The notes under the pieces: model-generated
Told to the model about the DNA's origin: nothing
The model's database searches: none
The model's input: only the letters and a program-made list of their open reading frames with translations
Shown: piece by piece, positions 33,126 to 45,299 of the stretch
Layout: the number at the start of each line of letters is the position of its first letter
Numbering within the stretch: position 1 is the stretch's first letter
Assembly: GCF_907164915.1 (NCBI RefSeq)
Contig: NC_061869.1
Location: forward strand, 17,027,125-17,091,124
Reading direction: 5' to 3'
From: Impatiens glandulifera
Lineage: Eukaryota; Streptophyta; Magnoliopsida; Ericales; Balsaminaceae
Length of the DNA stretch: 64,000 bases
Translations under genes and position numbers: made by a program

Positions 33126-33836
33126 TTTTTTATTTATTTTTATTTTTTATTTTTTATTTTTTGGGAAAAATGACTTAACGTCATTTCATTAAAAATTCTC
33201 AAAAATGGGAAAAAAACACGAGTTTAAGAGATCATTGTAGACAGGCCTAGAATGATTTTGAAATCGTAACATTCTGAATAAAAGCTAAAAAAAAGTTAAA
33301 AACGTAAATGAATTATCTAATTATAATGTTTTCAATTTTAGTGAGTTTAAAAAATGGTAAATTCCAGTTCCTACAGATATTCCAGTTCTGCTCCGTGCTT
33401 GGAATTCTTTTCCACGTTCTTGCGAGGGCGCTGCAATCTGATACAATATCTTTCCATAACTCTTCAACGCTCATGCGGGTTCTGCCATATACTCTTGCAT
33501 TCCGTTCTTTCCAAATGTTATACACCACTGCTCCAAAGCCGCACTTGAAGACACTTGTTGCAAATCTATTTCCCTTGTCTTTGAGTAGTGTTGCATCTTT
33601 GATTTCATTCCATTCGCTCGGGAAACTGATCAGCTCCAGTCTTTTATAGAATTTGTCCTAAACTCTGAAAGAATACAACAGCTACCGAATAGGTAATCTA
33701 CGGTTTCTTCATTTCCTCTACATATAAGACAGTTCATGTCCGGGATGCTCATATACTTGTTGATACGATCACGAGTGCTGAGTCTTTCCCAGAAGGCGAG
33801 CCATAGGATGAACTAGTGTCTAAGGATAATCTTCGT
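33126..33836 (-). mobile_element. 5'-truncated LINE, inverted
   Basis: The T-rich tract at about 33126-33162 is the poly(A) tail on the minus strand, followed by the family 3' end ('gacttaacgtcatttcatt'). On the minus strand the end of ORF2 is readable, including 'MVYNIWKERNARVYGRTR' (33528 downward) and the zf-RVT region near 33700-33820. It matches 6410-7078 closely. The 5' truncation point is at about 33836. No obvious TSD was found. Confidence 0.82.
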
Positions 33837-34327
33837 TAAAAAAATTTACTATTGCATGGAAGAGGTTCATCTTTGAATCTTGAAAGTATTTTGCTCTTAC
33901 AATACTTTTCGATTGATTGAAACTATCCTGATTCCTTTTATTGAGTATAATAATATGTGAATCGAGCTTGAATGAGTATTGAAGGCAATTCCTTCTTCTA
34001 TTATGCATTAATGTAGATATATACTAATTAGTATAATAATATAATTAAATAACGCTAGTAGAAAAAAAAATCTTTAACCACATAAAACCCCATTGTTATT
34101 ATGGAAATAACCAGAGTTAAAGGTTTTTATTACGGTTTTTAACTGTGGTAAAAGCCTTCTTCATTAAAGGTTTAACCCCAGTAAAATTGTCTCATCATAT
34201 ACTAGAACCTCTATAATATTATCGTACTTAAAGCTAATTGTTAAAAAGAAAGGGTTTTTTCTGAACCTTTTATTGGTACGGGTGGCTGCATACAACATTT
34301 AAATAATTATTTCTAATAATTTGATAT
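33837..34327. other. Intergenic, possible decayed transposon end
   Basis: 'cgctagtagaaaaa' at about 34050 resembles a CACTA terminus with its first bases changed, and 'ttaaaggttttta' words follow. No partner end or TSD could be found, so no element is called. No gene is seen. Confidence 0.35.
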
Positions 34328-34807
34328 TGTTATAACGGAATTCGTGAGATGTCGTAAGTAATAAAGAAATAAAGATTTTAACGTGACTCATTAAGATAAA
34401 ACTTAGCTACATCTATAAGAAAGAGAGAATAATATGGAGAAGGTTAAAATATAGATTACATCATGACATACTAGAGTTATGACACGAGTTTATATAATAT
34501 TTGGTCACCCGAAACCCTAACAGATACATAACTGAGACTAAAATGATCCTCTTAAGGCAAATACTTCAGCTTTCTAAAATTCCTGATTATACCTTTAAAT
34601 AAGCTTCAATTAAGTTAACAAGAATATTTTGACAAAGAATTTCCAAAATATTGTTATAATATCTTCCTAGTTATATTACCATAACAAAATATCAAATTTC
34701 ATTTTGTGTTAATCTTATTTCCTTAAATAAAAATTATAAACCAAAAAGATATAATTTTTTTTGTTCAATATTCTCTTTCTTTGTACACCAATTCAAAAAA
34801 CTCAACA
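34328..34807 (-). mobile_element. LTR of a Copia-type element, minus strand
   Basis: Bounded by tgttataac and actcaaca, followed at 34808 by a reverse-complemented purine tract (aatcttcaccttaa). This is the same arrangement as at 17376, so it reads as a 3' LTR on the minus strand. Its minus strand aligns with 50446-50753 on the plus strand ('ttgccttaagag', 'gcttatttaaa', 'aatattttggaa'), so both belong to one LTR family. The rest of the element is not recognisable. Confidence 0.6.
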
Positions 34808-34904
34808 AATCTTCACCTTAATTTGAATACTCTTAAATACCTCAAATACATTAACCAATGTCCATATAGTCTCTATATTTTCTTCCTGATCCAGAGTTGC
34901 CCGA

Positions 34905-35666
34905 AGAAAACTTAACAGATGTATTTATCAATGATGGATGACCTAACTATATTCATCAATGTCGGATGACCTAGATACATTCGTTGATGTCAGATAGGGC
35001 TGCAAATGAGCCGAGTCGAGCTCGAACCAGCTTGAGCTCGAGCTCGACTCGATTTAGTATTTATTAGCTCGACTCAAACTCGAGCTCGAACGAGTTTATA
35101 AATTTGAGCTCGAACTCGAGCTCGACTATTAACCTATAAGCTCGACTCGACTCGAAAATTTGAACTAAAATTAAATTTTCAAACTCAAGCTCGAGCTCGA
35201 ACTCGAGCTCGAACTCAAACTCAAACCCAACCCCAAATTTATTTTCAAAATGAAAATATCAAACTTTCATACATATTCAACCTTTAAAACATTATATTTC
35301 AAAATAAAATATTAAACAATCATAAATATTCAAAATTTCAAAAATGATAGTCCAAAGTCTAAACTTTACAAAGACCAAACCACAGTTACTAATCAAAATT
35401 CTAAAACATAAAATTTCAAAATTAAAGTACAAAAGAATATAAATTGTTTGAACAATCAATATATTAATCTTTTTTAAATATGTTCTTCAAGCATAACACA
35501 TGTACCTACCTGCAGTCAATAATATGAAATGTTTAAGCTTAAAAATAATTAATATAAAAATACATGTTAAAAAATATCTAAAATTTAACTTATATATTAA
35601 AGAGTAGATACTGCCAAAAAAATATTTATAAACTTTTTTATAGCTAGAATCTACTAATTTTTTTTT

Positions 35667-35697
<31 letters not shown>

Positions 35698-37360
35698 ATA
35701 CTATTAATCTTATAAATTCATTTTTCCTCTCAACATACTATATATAATATATATACTATAATTTTTTTTATCCTTTCATATAATATACAAAATATATACT
35801 AACATTTTTTTAATTTTTATTATATATAATATATTAACATTTTTTTTTATCTCTTTAAATATTGTATATAATATATTAACAATTTTTATCTCCTTCGATA
35901 TTATATAATATTATATACTATTTATTATATCTTTATTTACGCATTTTTTCTATCATTAGTCCAACCATAATATAAATTGAAAATCATTTTATATAAACCC
36001 TGATATAAATTGAAAATCATTATATATAATAATGTTTCTATATTTATCTAACCTCTAATATAATTTCATGCTTTTATATATATATAAAAGCATTAGTTTC
36101 TCATCATACATAAGGAAATCAAAGTTATCTATAGTATAAGTAAAAATAGATAGATTTTATTTACCGGTAAGCTTTGTGAATGAATGAGAGAAATATTGTA
36201 GATGAAAGATAATATGAAAAATGGAATAAACCTATTATCAATGAGTAAAAGAAATAGTAATGACGAAAAAAGAAAAAGAAGATGAAATGGTGAAAAAAAT
36301 AAGAAGATAAGAAGAAGATGAAATGTTTGAAGAAGATGATGAAATGCTTGAAGAAGAAGATAAAATGACGATGCAGAAGAAGAAATTGTGAAGACGGAAG
36401 AGAGAGAAGAAAAAAAAGATGAAGAGTTATGTATATTGAAATTAAGGTTTTTGCTTTAAATAATATAATATAATAATATGGATTGAGCCTATTATATGGG
36501 TTTTGAAAAGAGAGGAGGAAAGAGAACAAATATTGTTTTAAATTTTAATTTTAATATTAAAAATAAATAATAAAATATATTATATTATCAGGCTCGAAAA
36601 AGCTCGACAAGCCATCGAGCAAGCATTATATGAGCTCGAGTTCGGCTCGAATATTAAATGAGCTGGCTCGAGCTCGGCTCGAACTCGATTAAAGTCAAGC
36701 TCAAGTCAAGCTTTGACCGAGCGGCTCGCGAGTAGCTCACGAGCGACTTGACTCATTTGTAGCCTTAATGTCAGATGGTCCAGATGCATTCGCCGACGAT
36801 GGATGACCCATTTGCACTCGTCGAAGTTGGATTTCCCATATGTACTTTTTGATGTCGGTTGGTCTAGATGCACTTGTCGATGTCGGATGATCCTGATGCA
36901 CTCATTTATGTCGGAGATCCCATATACACTTGTCAATGTTGGATGACCTAGATGCACTCGTTGATGTCGAATGGCCCAAATGCACTTATCAATGTCGGAT
37001 GGCCCAGATGATGCAATTGTCGATGCCAAATGATCAATATGCATTCGTCAATACCTAATGACCTAGATGCATTAATTAATGCAAGAGATGACCGAGATAC
37101 ATTATACAATGTTAGATTTTCTAGATACATTCTTCAACACTAGAGATGACTCAGATACATTAGTCAATGTTAGAGGTGACCCAGACGCATTAGTTAATAT
37201 TAGGTGGCCCAAATACATTACTAAATGTTAGAGATGACCTAATTACATTAGTAAATGTCGGGTAGCCCATATGCATTATGCAATACCTACATGTATTACT
37301 TAATTCTAGATATTGCCTAAATTCTTAACTTAATGTGAGAGATGACCTAGATGCATTAGT
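34905..37360. repeat. Minisatellite of ~30-bp units, split by a MITE
   Basis: Units like 'gatgcactcgtcgatgtcgg atgaccta' (about 28-32 bp) run from about 34905 to 34995 and resume at 36768 to about 37360. The 1.77-kb MITE at 34996-36767 interrupts them. About 20 diverged units follow the MITE. Minus-strand frames through the array (for example 36706-37044) show a repeating 'HLDHPTS'-type peptide only because the unit length is near a multiple of three; a gene is unlikely. Confidence 0.75.
34996..36767. mobile_element. GAGCTC-rich MITE with 9-bp TSD, Mutator-like
   Basis: The left end is agggctgcaaatgag and the reverse complement of the right end is (ta)aggctacaaatgag. The TSD atgtcagat is perfect (34987-34995 and 36768-36776). 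Both ends are full of 'gagctcgagctcga' words over about 200 bp, as in the element at 32041-33001. The AT-rich middle includes TA runs (about 35670-35690) and a GAAGAAGATG-rich stretch (36230-36430) whose minus-strand translation is low-complexity Phe/Leu. No transposase is present. Confidence 0.82.
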
Positions 37361-37529
37361 CAATTTTGTCATTTTAGTCTTTGCACTCATATATATACTA
37401 CCATAATTGTCATTTTCGTATAAGTTAGGATTCAAATTCTAGTCTCAAGTACAAAATATAAATTTTAACCGATAGACCATATTTGATTGTTAATTTAAAT
37501 TTATAATTTTATGTATGTATATATATTAT

Positions 37530-38619
37530 CACTAGTAAAAATAGGTCTTTTACCGAAAGTATAATATGTCGTTAAAACCCATGTATATGTCGGTAATACC
37601 ACTTTCCCGACAAGTTGTCAAACTGCCGGCATCTGTCAGCATTGCTCTTGTCGATGAAGGTGTAGGGGTCTTAGCCGACAGATGTCAAAACTGTCAGGAA
37701 AGCTTATACCGAAAGATATATACATATCTTTTGGCATATCCTTTTCCGATAGATATGATTAAATCTATTGGGATTAATTATAAGATGATATTTTAACATA
37801 TATAGTATTTTTTCTAATTAGGCTGACAACAGTTTGAATATATAAAAACTGAATAGGCTATTTAATCTTTATTCAGGTAAATAGCGAAAGATTTATTAAA
37901 CAATATTCATATACTTAGAAACCTAAACACCACTTGGAAAATGGTAAAAAAAATTAGTGAAAAGTCCATTACTGAAAGATATGTCTCAAATCTTTTGTTA
38001 TTTAATTGTTAAACCGAAAGATATACACTACATCTTTCGGCAAATCCACTCTAGAAAACCCAACAATTAGAAGATTTTTATATTTTTAGAAGGGACCAAA
38101 ACCGAAAGATGTAGTCAAAATATTTCGGCATCTCTCCTCCAAAAAAATCTTTCACTTAGAAATTTTTCTTACATTTTGAAAGGGGTCAAAGCCGAAAGAT
38201 ATAGACTATATTTTTCGGTATATCCCCTCTAGAAAAACCAAACACATAGAATTTTTTTCCCTGATTTTTGAAAGGGGTCAAAGCCGAAAGAAATAGACTA
38301 TATCTTTCGGTATATCCCCTAGAGAAAACCAAACACTTAGAAGTTTTCTGTCTTTTTTTTGGAATGGGTCAAATTCAAAAGATATAGTCTAAATCTTTCG
38401 GTATTCACACTTAAAAAAATGTTGTTTTTTATAAGGATTCAAAGCCAAAAAATATATGCAATATTTTTCGGTATTGTCGCCAAATACCGAAAGATTTGTA
38501 GAGTTTGTCGGTGTCTTTTCTCATAGGTGACAAATTTCTTCCTTTCGATATTTATACCGAAAGATATGATATATACATCTGTTGGAAAAATCTTTCGATA
38601 AAACTCCTCTTTTCTAGTA
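37530..38619. mobile_element. Non-autonomous CACTA element, 1.09 kb
   Basis: The left end cactagtaaaaataggt and the reverse complement of the right end (tactagaaaagagga) match apart from a changed first base. The TSD TAT is present on both sides (37527-37529 and 38620-38622). The whole element consists of repeated ACCGAAAGATATA...TATCTTTCGGTAT palindromes separated by 'aaaccaaacacttagaa'. No ORF of significance. It is related to, but uses a different subterminal word from, the 10.4-kb element. Confidence 0.82.
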
Positions 38620-39002
38620 TATTTTGTAGCTAAGATTTTGAAAATATTATATATAGAGATAATAAAATAAAAAATGATATATATATATATAAATATAAAA
38701 AGAAGATAATTGTTTTATATTTTAAATAGAAAAAATATGAAATAATTTATAAAAGATTATATATTGCATATAATTATGTGAAAAATAGAATATATATAAT
38801 ATATAATATATATATATATTATATCTTAAAAAACAAATAAAGATATAGAATATTTTTTTAATTGTTTTTCGTATACATATAATTTTATATGAAATGTTTT
38901 ATATATAATTATTTAATTATTTATGAGGATATATATTGAAATAAATAAGGAGATAAAATATTCAATTAAGCTCGTTTTAATGAGAACTAGACATCAATTT
39001 GT

Positions 39003-39085
<83 letters not shown>

Positions 39086-39260
39086 AGTTTGCTTAAATTA
39101 TAAGCAAAAATAATATATATAGATAGTTATGGATAATTAAGCAAACTTTTATATTTATATATATATTATAAAAGATTGCTTAATTAATATAGATAGTTTG
39201 CTTAATTATAAGCAAAAATGAATATATATAAAAGTTTGTTTAGTTAGTTTGCTTAATTTT
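38620..39260. repeat. AT-rich stretch with a long (TA)n microsatellite
   Basis: An uninterrupted alternating TA run of about 74 bp spans about 39006-39079. Flanking sequence is AT-rich with 'agtttgcttaatt' repeats near 39088-39250. No gene. Confidence 0.8.
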
Positions 39261-40013
39261 TATGGGCGGGTCAACCCAAAATCCGACCCAAGTATTCATT
39301 TACTCTCACATATATCCAAATTAACCACGGTTCTCGACCCGGCAATCTGTACACTTTAAAATTAAGCATCATTATATATATATAAATTAGTTAGTTAAAA
39401 AGTTGAACTTATATTATTAAAATGTCACGCGTTTATCAAATTTTGGGTTGAATTTAAAATATAAAGTGTTATTAGTCTAGTCGGTTAAAAGGTTTTACTT
39501 GTTTTGTTAGGTTGCAAGTTCGAACCATACCTATAGCATTTTTAATTTTATTTTTAACCGTTTTAAATTTATGGGCGGGTCCCAAGTATCCATTACTCTC
39601 ACATATATCCAAATTAACTACAGCTCTCGACCCGGCAATCCAGACACTTTAAAAATTATGCATCATTATATATATGTAGATTAGTTAGTTAAAAAGTTGA
39701 ACTTATATTGTTAAAATGTCACGCGTTTATCAAATTTTGGGTTGAATTTAAATTATAAAGTTTTATTAGCCTAGTTGGTTAAAAAGTTGTACTTGTTTTT
39801 GTTAGGTTGCAAGTTCGAACCATACATATAGCTTTTGTTAGGTTGCAAGTTCGAACCATACCTATAGCATTTTTAATTTTATTTTTAACCGTTTTAAATT
39901 TATGGGCGGGTCAACCCACAATCCGACCCAAATATCCATTTACTCTCATATATATATCCAAATTAACCACAGCTCTCGACCCGGCAATCCGGACATTTTA
40001 AAAATTAAGCATC

Positions 40014-40018
<5 letters not shown>
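39261..40018 (+). repeat. Tandem ~300-bp repeats with tRNA-like A and B boxes (array 1)
   Basis: Units contain 'tatgggcgggtcaaccc', 'ctctcgacccggcaatc' and 'ttaagcatcattatata'. Each then has a tRNA-like head. The A box TAGCCTAGTTGG (39767-39778; TAGTCTAGTCGG in the first unit, 39473-39484) matches TRGCNNAGYNGG. The B box GTTCGAACC lies at 39518-39526, 39813-39821 and 39849-39857. The A-to-B spacing of about 35 bp is that of tRNA genes and tRNA-derived SINEs. No folded tRNA is encoded. Confidence 0.65.
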
Positions 40019-40053
<35 letters not shown>

Positions 40054-41930
40054 TTTCAGTAAAATATAAAATATTATTTTAATTATTTTAATTTATCTTT
40101 ATCTTTGTTAATTATTTTTTTAATATTATTCTTAATTAAATTTATTGATATTCTAAATATTTCCATTTTATTTTATTAAAAAAAAACTCACTAAGACGTA
40201 CTTGTACAACTAGCTCATTTAGATGTATGTATTTGTACAATTAACTCACTTAGACGTTTATACTAATAAAATGTCATTTAATCATATGTACTATTAAAAA
40301 TTGGCTAATTTAGTTAAACCATAGTTAATTTTTAATTTTTTATTTATATATTAATTAATTAAATATAAATATATTTTCTCCCTCCTCATTTTTCATTAAT
40401 AAATGAACCCTCTATTCTTATATTTTTCATAACATTTATTATTATTTTTATATGAGTATTTATTATTGATTATTATAATTTCATTTTAAATATATGAGAA
40501 TTCATTATTAATTAATTTAACTATTATTTTTTTTCTTATATTAACATTAATTATTCATTATTTTAAAATAATTTGATCCCAATGAATATAACAATGACTA
40601 TCATTTCAACAATAAAATTGCTTAACATAAAAATAATTTAATTAATAATCAAGAATTAAATAATAATAGAAAAATATTCATCAAAAACTAAAAAAATAAT
40701 AACTAAATATTAGATAAAACAATGTTCCTTATTATTATTATTACTATGAGTCATTATTAAAAATTAAATAAAAAATTATTAATTTTAATTTTTGTTCATA
40801 TTAAAATAAATAAAAAAAGAAATCCTTCAAAAAAAAATATTACAGTAAAAACATAAAATTCATAAATAAGTTTTTATTTTTTTTTTTCAGAATTAAAAAA
40901 ATAAATACTAATAAATAAAAAAGAGAAACTAATATAAAAATAATAAAAAAAATAAGAATTAAATTAAAAATAAAAACTAATATAAAAATAAAAAATATTT
41001 AAGAATAAAATAAATTACCTGGTTTAATTAATGAAAAAGAAGAAAAAATAAAATATATTAATATTTAATTAAAAAATAAATATATTTAAAAATTAAAATT
41101 AACTCTAATTACTAAGAGACTAAATAAGTCAATTTTTGTCAATTTTAGATAGTGAGTATGTTTAAATGATATTGTATTAGTACATATTGAGTTAGTTGTA
41201 CAAGTATATATATACTCTATATGTAAGTGAGTTTTTTTTCTTTATATAAATTGTATAAGTTTATAATTTGTGTTTGCAAAAGTGTATAAATTTTAGTAAA
41301 AAATAAATTATTATTTCAATTATTTTAATTTATTTTATCTTTGTTAATTGTTTTTTAATATTATTTTTAATTAAATTTATTAATATTTTAAATATTTCAA
41401 TTTTATTTTAATTAGTTGAAATATTATATCAAATAAATAAATAATAATATTATTATATTATTATTTTAAATTCATAATATTATATAAAAATAAATTATTA
41501 GTATTATTTTATAATTTAATTTAAAATCTGAGATAATATATTTTTAAATTATTGAAATAATAAGTATTTAATAGGAGAGATAAATAAAATAAAGTTAATT
41601 TTATTATTAAAATAAATTTATTTTTTTATTTTTTTAATTATAAAATTAGTTTATTTTCTTAAAAAATTTAAGTAATATATATTGAAATTAAAAAGAATTA
41701 AAATTTATTGATAGATTAAATAAATGTTAATATTAAAAATTTAGATAAAAAATAAATTAAAATTTTAATACTGTCTTGTCTTGTAAGAGGCAAGTGTGTT
41801 ACTAATTTATACTTTCCTTATAAGGTATAAGTTATACTGAATGTACATATATATATATAAAACTAATTCAACCACACACTTTATAACTATTAATATATTA
41901 TAATATTCTATTAGTGTAATACATCTTACT
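40019..41930. other. AT-rich intergenic desert
   Basis: Nearly two kilobases of A/T-rich DNA with short TA runs (for example about 40015-40050) and no ORF, tRNA or family resemblance. A 'cactacaagg' word at 41934 could be a decayed transposon end, but no partner was found. Confidence 0.7.
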
Positions 41931-42169
41931 AAACACTACAAGGAGAATGTCCATTAACTAAAAAACATAATCATTCAGAAAAGACACCGATAATTAATTT
42001 AACAAATCTAATGAGTTATAAAGGATTTAGAAATGTCACCGCAAAAAGTTGATGACTTAGTGGCATCAATTTTTGATGGAATTTTGGACGAAAACAACAC
42101 CAACGACTAATATATATTGCGACATACAAAATGAGCTAAATAGGTCATTGGTAATAGGGTGTCGGTTTT

Positions 42170-44399
42170 TGCGTTAGTGTTTGGGATGTTGAATGGCAAC
42201 AATTATCTTTTGATAATATTTTTCGTCCAATCGTTGGTGACGATATTTTCCGACCATTTATTTGTGATAATATATTGTGACGAATCATTTGTAACAAATA
42301 ATTTGTCACGATATTTGATGACGAATAGTTTTTGACGATATTTTGTGACAAATCATTGGTAATGGTATTTTTTAAGATAAATTATTTGAAATAGATTTTG
42401 CGATGAATATATTTTATGATGTAATAGTTATTTCGTCAAAACTTTGTGATTTTTTTAAATTTTTTTTTGTTGACAAAATTACAAAATCATTAAAATTACG
42501 TTTATTTTAAATTGAATTACAAAATATTTTTTTTCTTCAAAATATATAGATAAATAAAATTAGAATGACACTATTTAAAACTTCAAAAGAGAGTTGAACA
42601 ACTTAATCCATTCTTAATTAATCTAATATATATATATATATATATATATTTTTTTCAAAATATTACAAAAACAAAATTATTAATATCTATTGGAAAATGC
42701 ATTCATGAATTCCTCCATCTTTGCATGAGTTTCTATTTGTCGACGTGTCAATTAAAACACATTATCACAATAATTTCTTCTCTTTATTACAATTTGACTT
42801 CATATTCTTCAATTTTTTATCTCTTTCTTACACTTCAAATTACAATTCTTTCATCTCATATTTCAATATTATAATCTCTTGTGAAACTTAGAAAGATGAT
42901 GATTGTTTTTTCAATAAACAATATTTTACTATTTCTCCATTCAAAATAACCTCCTCTTTTAGTATTATTGAATGATAATACCCATAACTCATATAGAGTT
43001 CAGTTCATTACAACTTCACTCGTTCAAAATTTTGAGTTTAATGAAATCGAATAAAATTATCCTGTAAAAACAAAATTATTTGTGTAAATAACTTTCTTTT
43101 AATGAAAGCAATAACTAATGATAAAAATAAGTAATAGAAAACCAATTCTATAAAATTCTATAAGTTAACAAATCGAATCATATACAATAAGAAAAGCACA
43201 CAAAACTTAGAGCTAACAAATCATTCACAGAATTTTATTAAAGGTTTAGCTCATTATTCTTAAACAACTTGCATAAGTGATGGATTGTATCAGATATGCT
43301 CGAAATGAAGACCAACATTGCACGTCAAGATGATGCTTTCATTGTCCTTCTCGGTTGCTGCCTGGTCATTTTCAGTTTGCTCCTCCACATGTGTTTGTTG
43401 CCTGGTCATTTTCAGTTTCTCTAGAAGACAGATTATATAAAGTCATTCAATTATTATGATTATATTTTTTTTAAATATAATTTTTCAATGTACATGTTTC
43501 TTATGGCTAGCGAGAGGTTCGTGATATTCAAATGCTTAAAGTACAGATAGCATATCCTGAAAATAAGAGTTAACAGTGTAAAGATAATCAATATTGTTCG
43601 ATAAAAAAAAGTATGTTTTTTATGATTTTAGTTTGATGAATTATTATAATGTCCTCTTTTGATTAAAATTTAAATTTATAAAAATAAAATAAAAATATTT
43701 TACTATTTTGGTTGATAAAATGAATAATTTAATAATTAAAAAATAAGATAGGATAATTAGGTTTTGGGTAAAAATATAGTATGTATATATAATTAGCATT
43801 TCAATGTATATATTAAATTTAGTTAATTTTTGTATTTGTTGTAGGGATGACAATGGGTACCGTATGTTCGATATTTATAGGTAGGCGATAGTCGACTTCG
43901 GGTATTTTAATTTGCGTTCGGGGTTGGGCATGTGAAGGAGAATATGTACACATTTGGGTACGGGATCGGAGATGAAAATGTGCGAAACCCAAACCCGACA
44001 CCCAAGATTGCCCGCTCCCAAATTTCTCTACTCCATCTCACAGGGAAGAGGGTAAAAGTGTAATTATTATTAATTTTTATAAAATGATTATTTTACCCTC
44101 CTCCTTATGAGAGGGAATAGGAGAGCAAGGGTCATTTGATAGTAGAGTATCATATATCCGATTCCGATACCCGATTATATTAATATTAAAAATAATTGTT
44201 GGTATTGAAGTTAAATGTGTGATTAAAAATCTCATCATAAATAAATTATTTAATTTGGTCTTATACACATTGCACATCAAATATCGCAATAAATACTCTA
44301 CACTACGACTTTAAAATTTTATATCCCCAAAAACTCATTTCTTTATATAAATTTCATCCTTAACTTTTATTTTAATAAAAAAATATTACTTTTCTCTCC

Positions 44400-44449
<50 letters not shown>

Positions 44450-45290
44450 CTCATATTTTTTCTAACATTCATTTTATTTTTTCACAAAATTATATAAAGT
44501 AAGTAATGTTTTTATTTGTATTTTAACATTTTGATATTACTAATTTAAAAATTATTTATTAAAATTATGTTTTTTTCTTCAATATTTATAATCTTATATG
44601 TTTTTTAATCCGGTAACGGGGTATCCATCGGGATCGGGTACCCGGCGAATTGGGGATGATGATAAAAGTAGAGATAGTCGTAGGATTCAATTTTGGGTCG
44701 AATAGTAAAATAAAAATCAGGTTTAGAGATTTATACTTCATTACCTGGGTGGAGTACTCGTGTCTATCTCTAATTTGATACGTACCTTATGTTAAACATA
44801 ACAATTTCTTAAAAGTATTTTGAACTACAAGAAAATAACTGTAATGAACAATAACTTATTGAATTTTCTAGGAAAAAAACTTTTATTAAAATGTTAAATT
44901 TGTTAAATGCCCAATAATGTCATATAATATACCCAATTGAAAATTATACGAGTCTAATGGCTAGAGAACCGCAGATAGAAAGTTTCCTCAATGATAAAAA
45001 AAAGTCTATTTGGCCAATTACACAAGACATATATAAGCGGAAATCATCCCTTTAGAAAAATCCGTATGGTGCCTCCAAATTCCCTGAGTGTGATCCCATA
45101 CCCAACAAATCTTTCGATCGAGATATAGGGTCATCCCGAACTAAAGATCACCTAAGCCAAATTGCAAGTATCTTCTCTTCTCTTGTAGCTTCCTATAGAG
45201 AATATCATTGTGAGAATTCTCATTTCTTTTTCATTTATCTATTCAAATTATGACCAATATTTACCACAAATGTCAATCCTTGTTGGTTAA
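42170..45290. repeat. Segmental duplication, copy 2 of the first 4.8 kb
   Basis: Collinear with 1-4800 but lacking the MITE and TRIM insertions of that copy, so it shows the empty sites (near 42870 and 43065). It keeps the 3313-type MITE (43843-44772). The end of the block (44820-45260) matches the MLP-A upstream region. Confidence 0.8.
43843..44772. mobile_element. Paralogous copy of the 3313-4246 MITE
   Basis: Starts agggatgacaatgggtacc and ends gtctatctcta, with decayed flanks atttgttgt and atttgatac at the place of the 9-bp TSD. It holds a TA run at about 44409-44443. It was inherited through the segmental duplication rather than inserted independently. The open frame at 43819-44001 is not a gene. 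Confidence 0.65.
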
Positions 45291-45299
45291 AGATAATCC

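Noticed and set aside
34050..34270. CACTA-like end (cgctagtagaaaaa) with ttaaaggttttta words
   Set aside because: First bases do not match, and no opposite terminus or TSD was found; too decayed to call.
36161..36529. Minus-strand open frame of 122 codons, Phe/Leu/His-rich
   Set aside because: Low-complexity complement of a GAAGAAGATG-rich tract inside a MITE; no domain, start context or homology sign.
36706..37044. Minus-strand open frame with repeating HLDHPTS-like peptide
   Set aside because: Arises from a ~30-bp minisatellite whose unit length is near a multiple of three; units vary in length and break the frame.
39501..39560. Possible functional tRNA gene from A and B box matches
   Set aside because: No acceptor-stem pairing or anticodon loop could be folded around the boxes, and the same head recurs in tandem; a tRNA-derived repeat fits better.
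41934..42170. 'cactacaagg' possible transposon start
   Set aside because: Only one candidate end; the block continues into the segmental duplication and no right terminus could be located.
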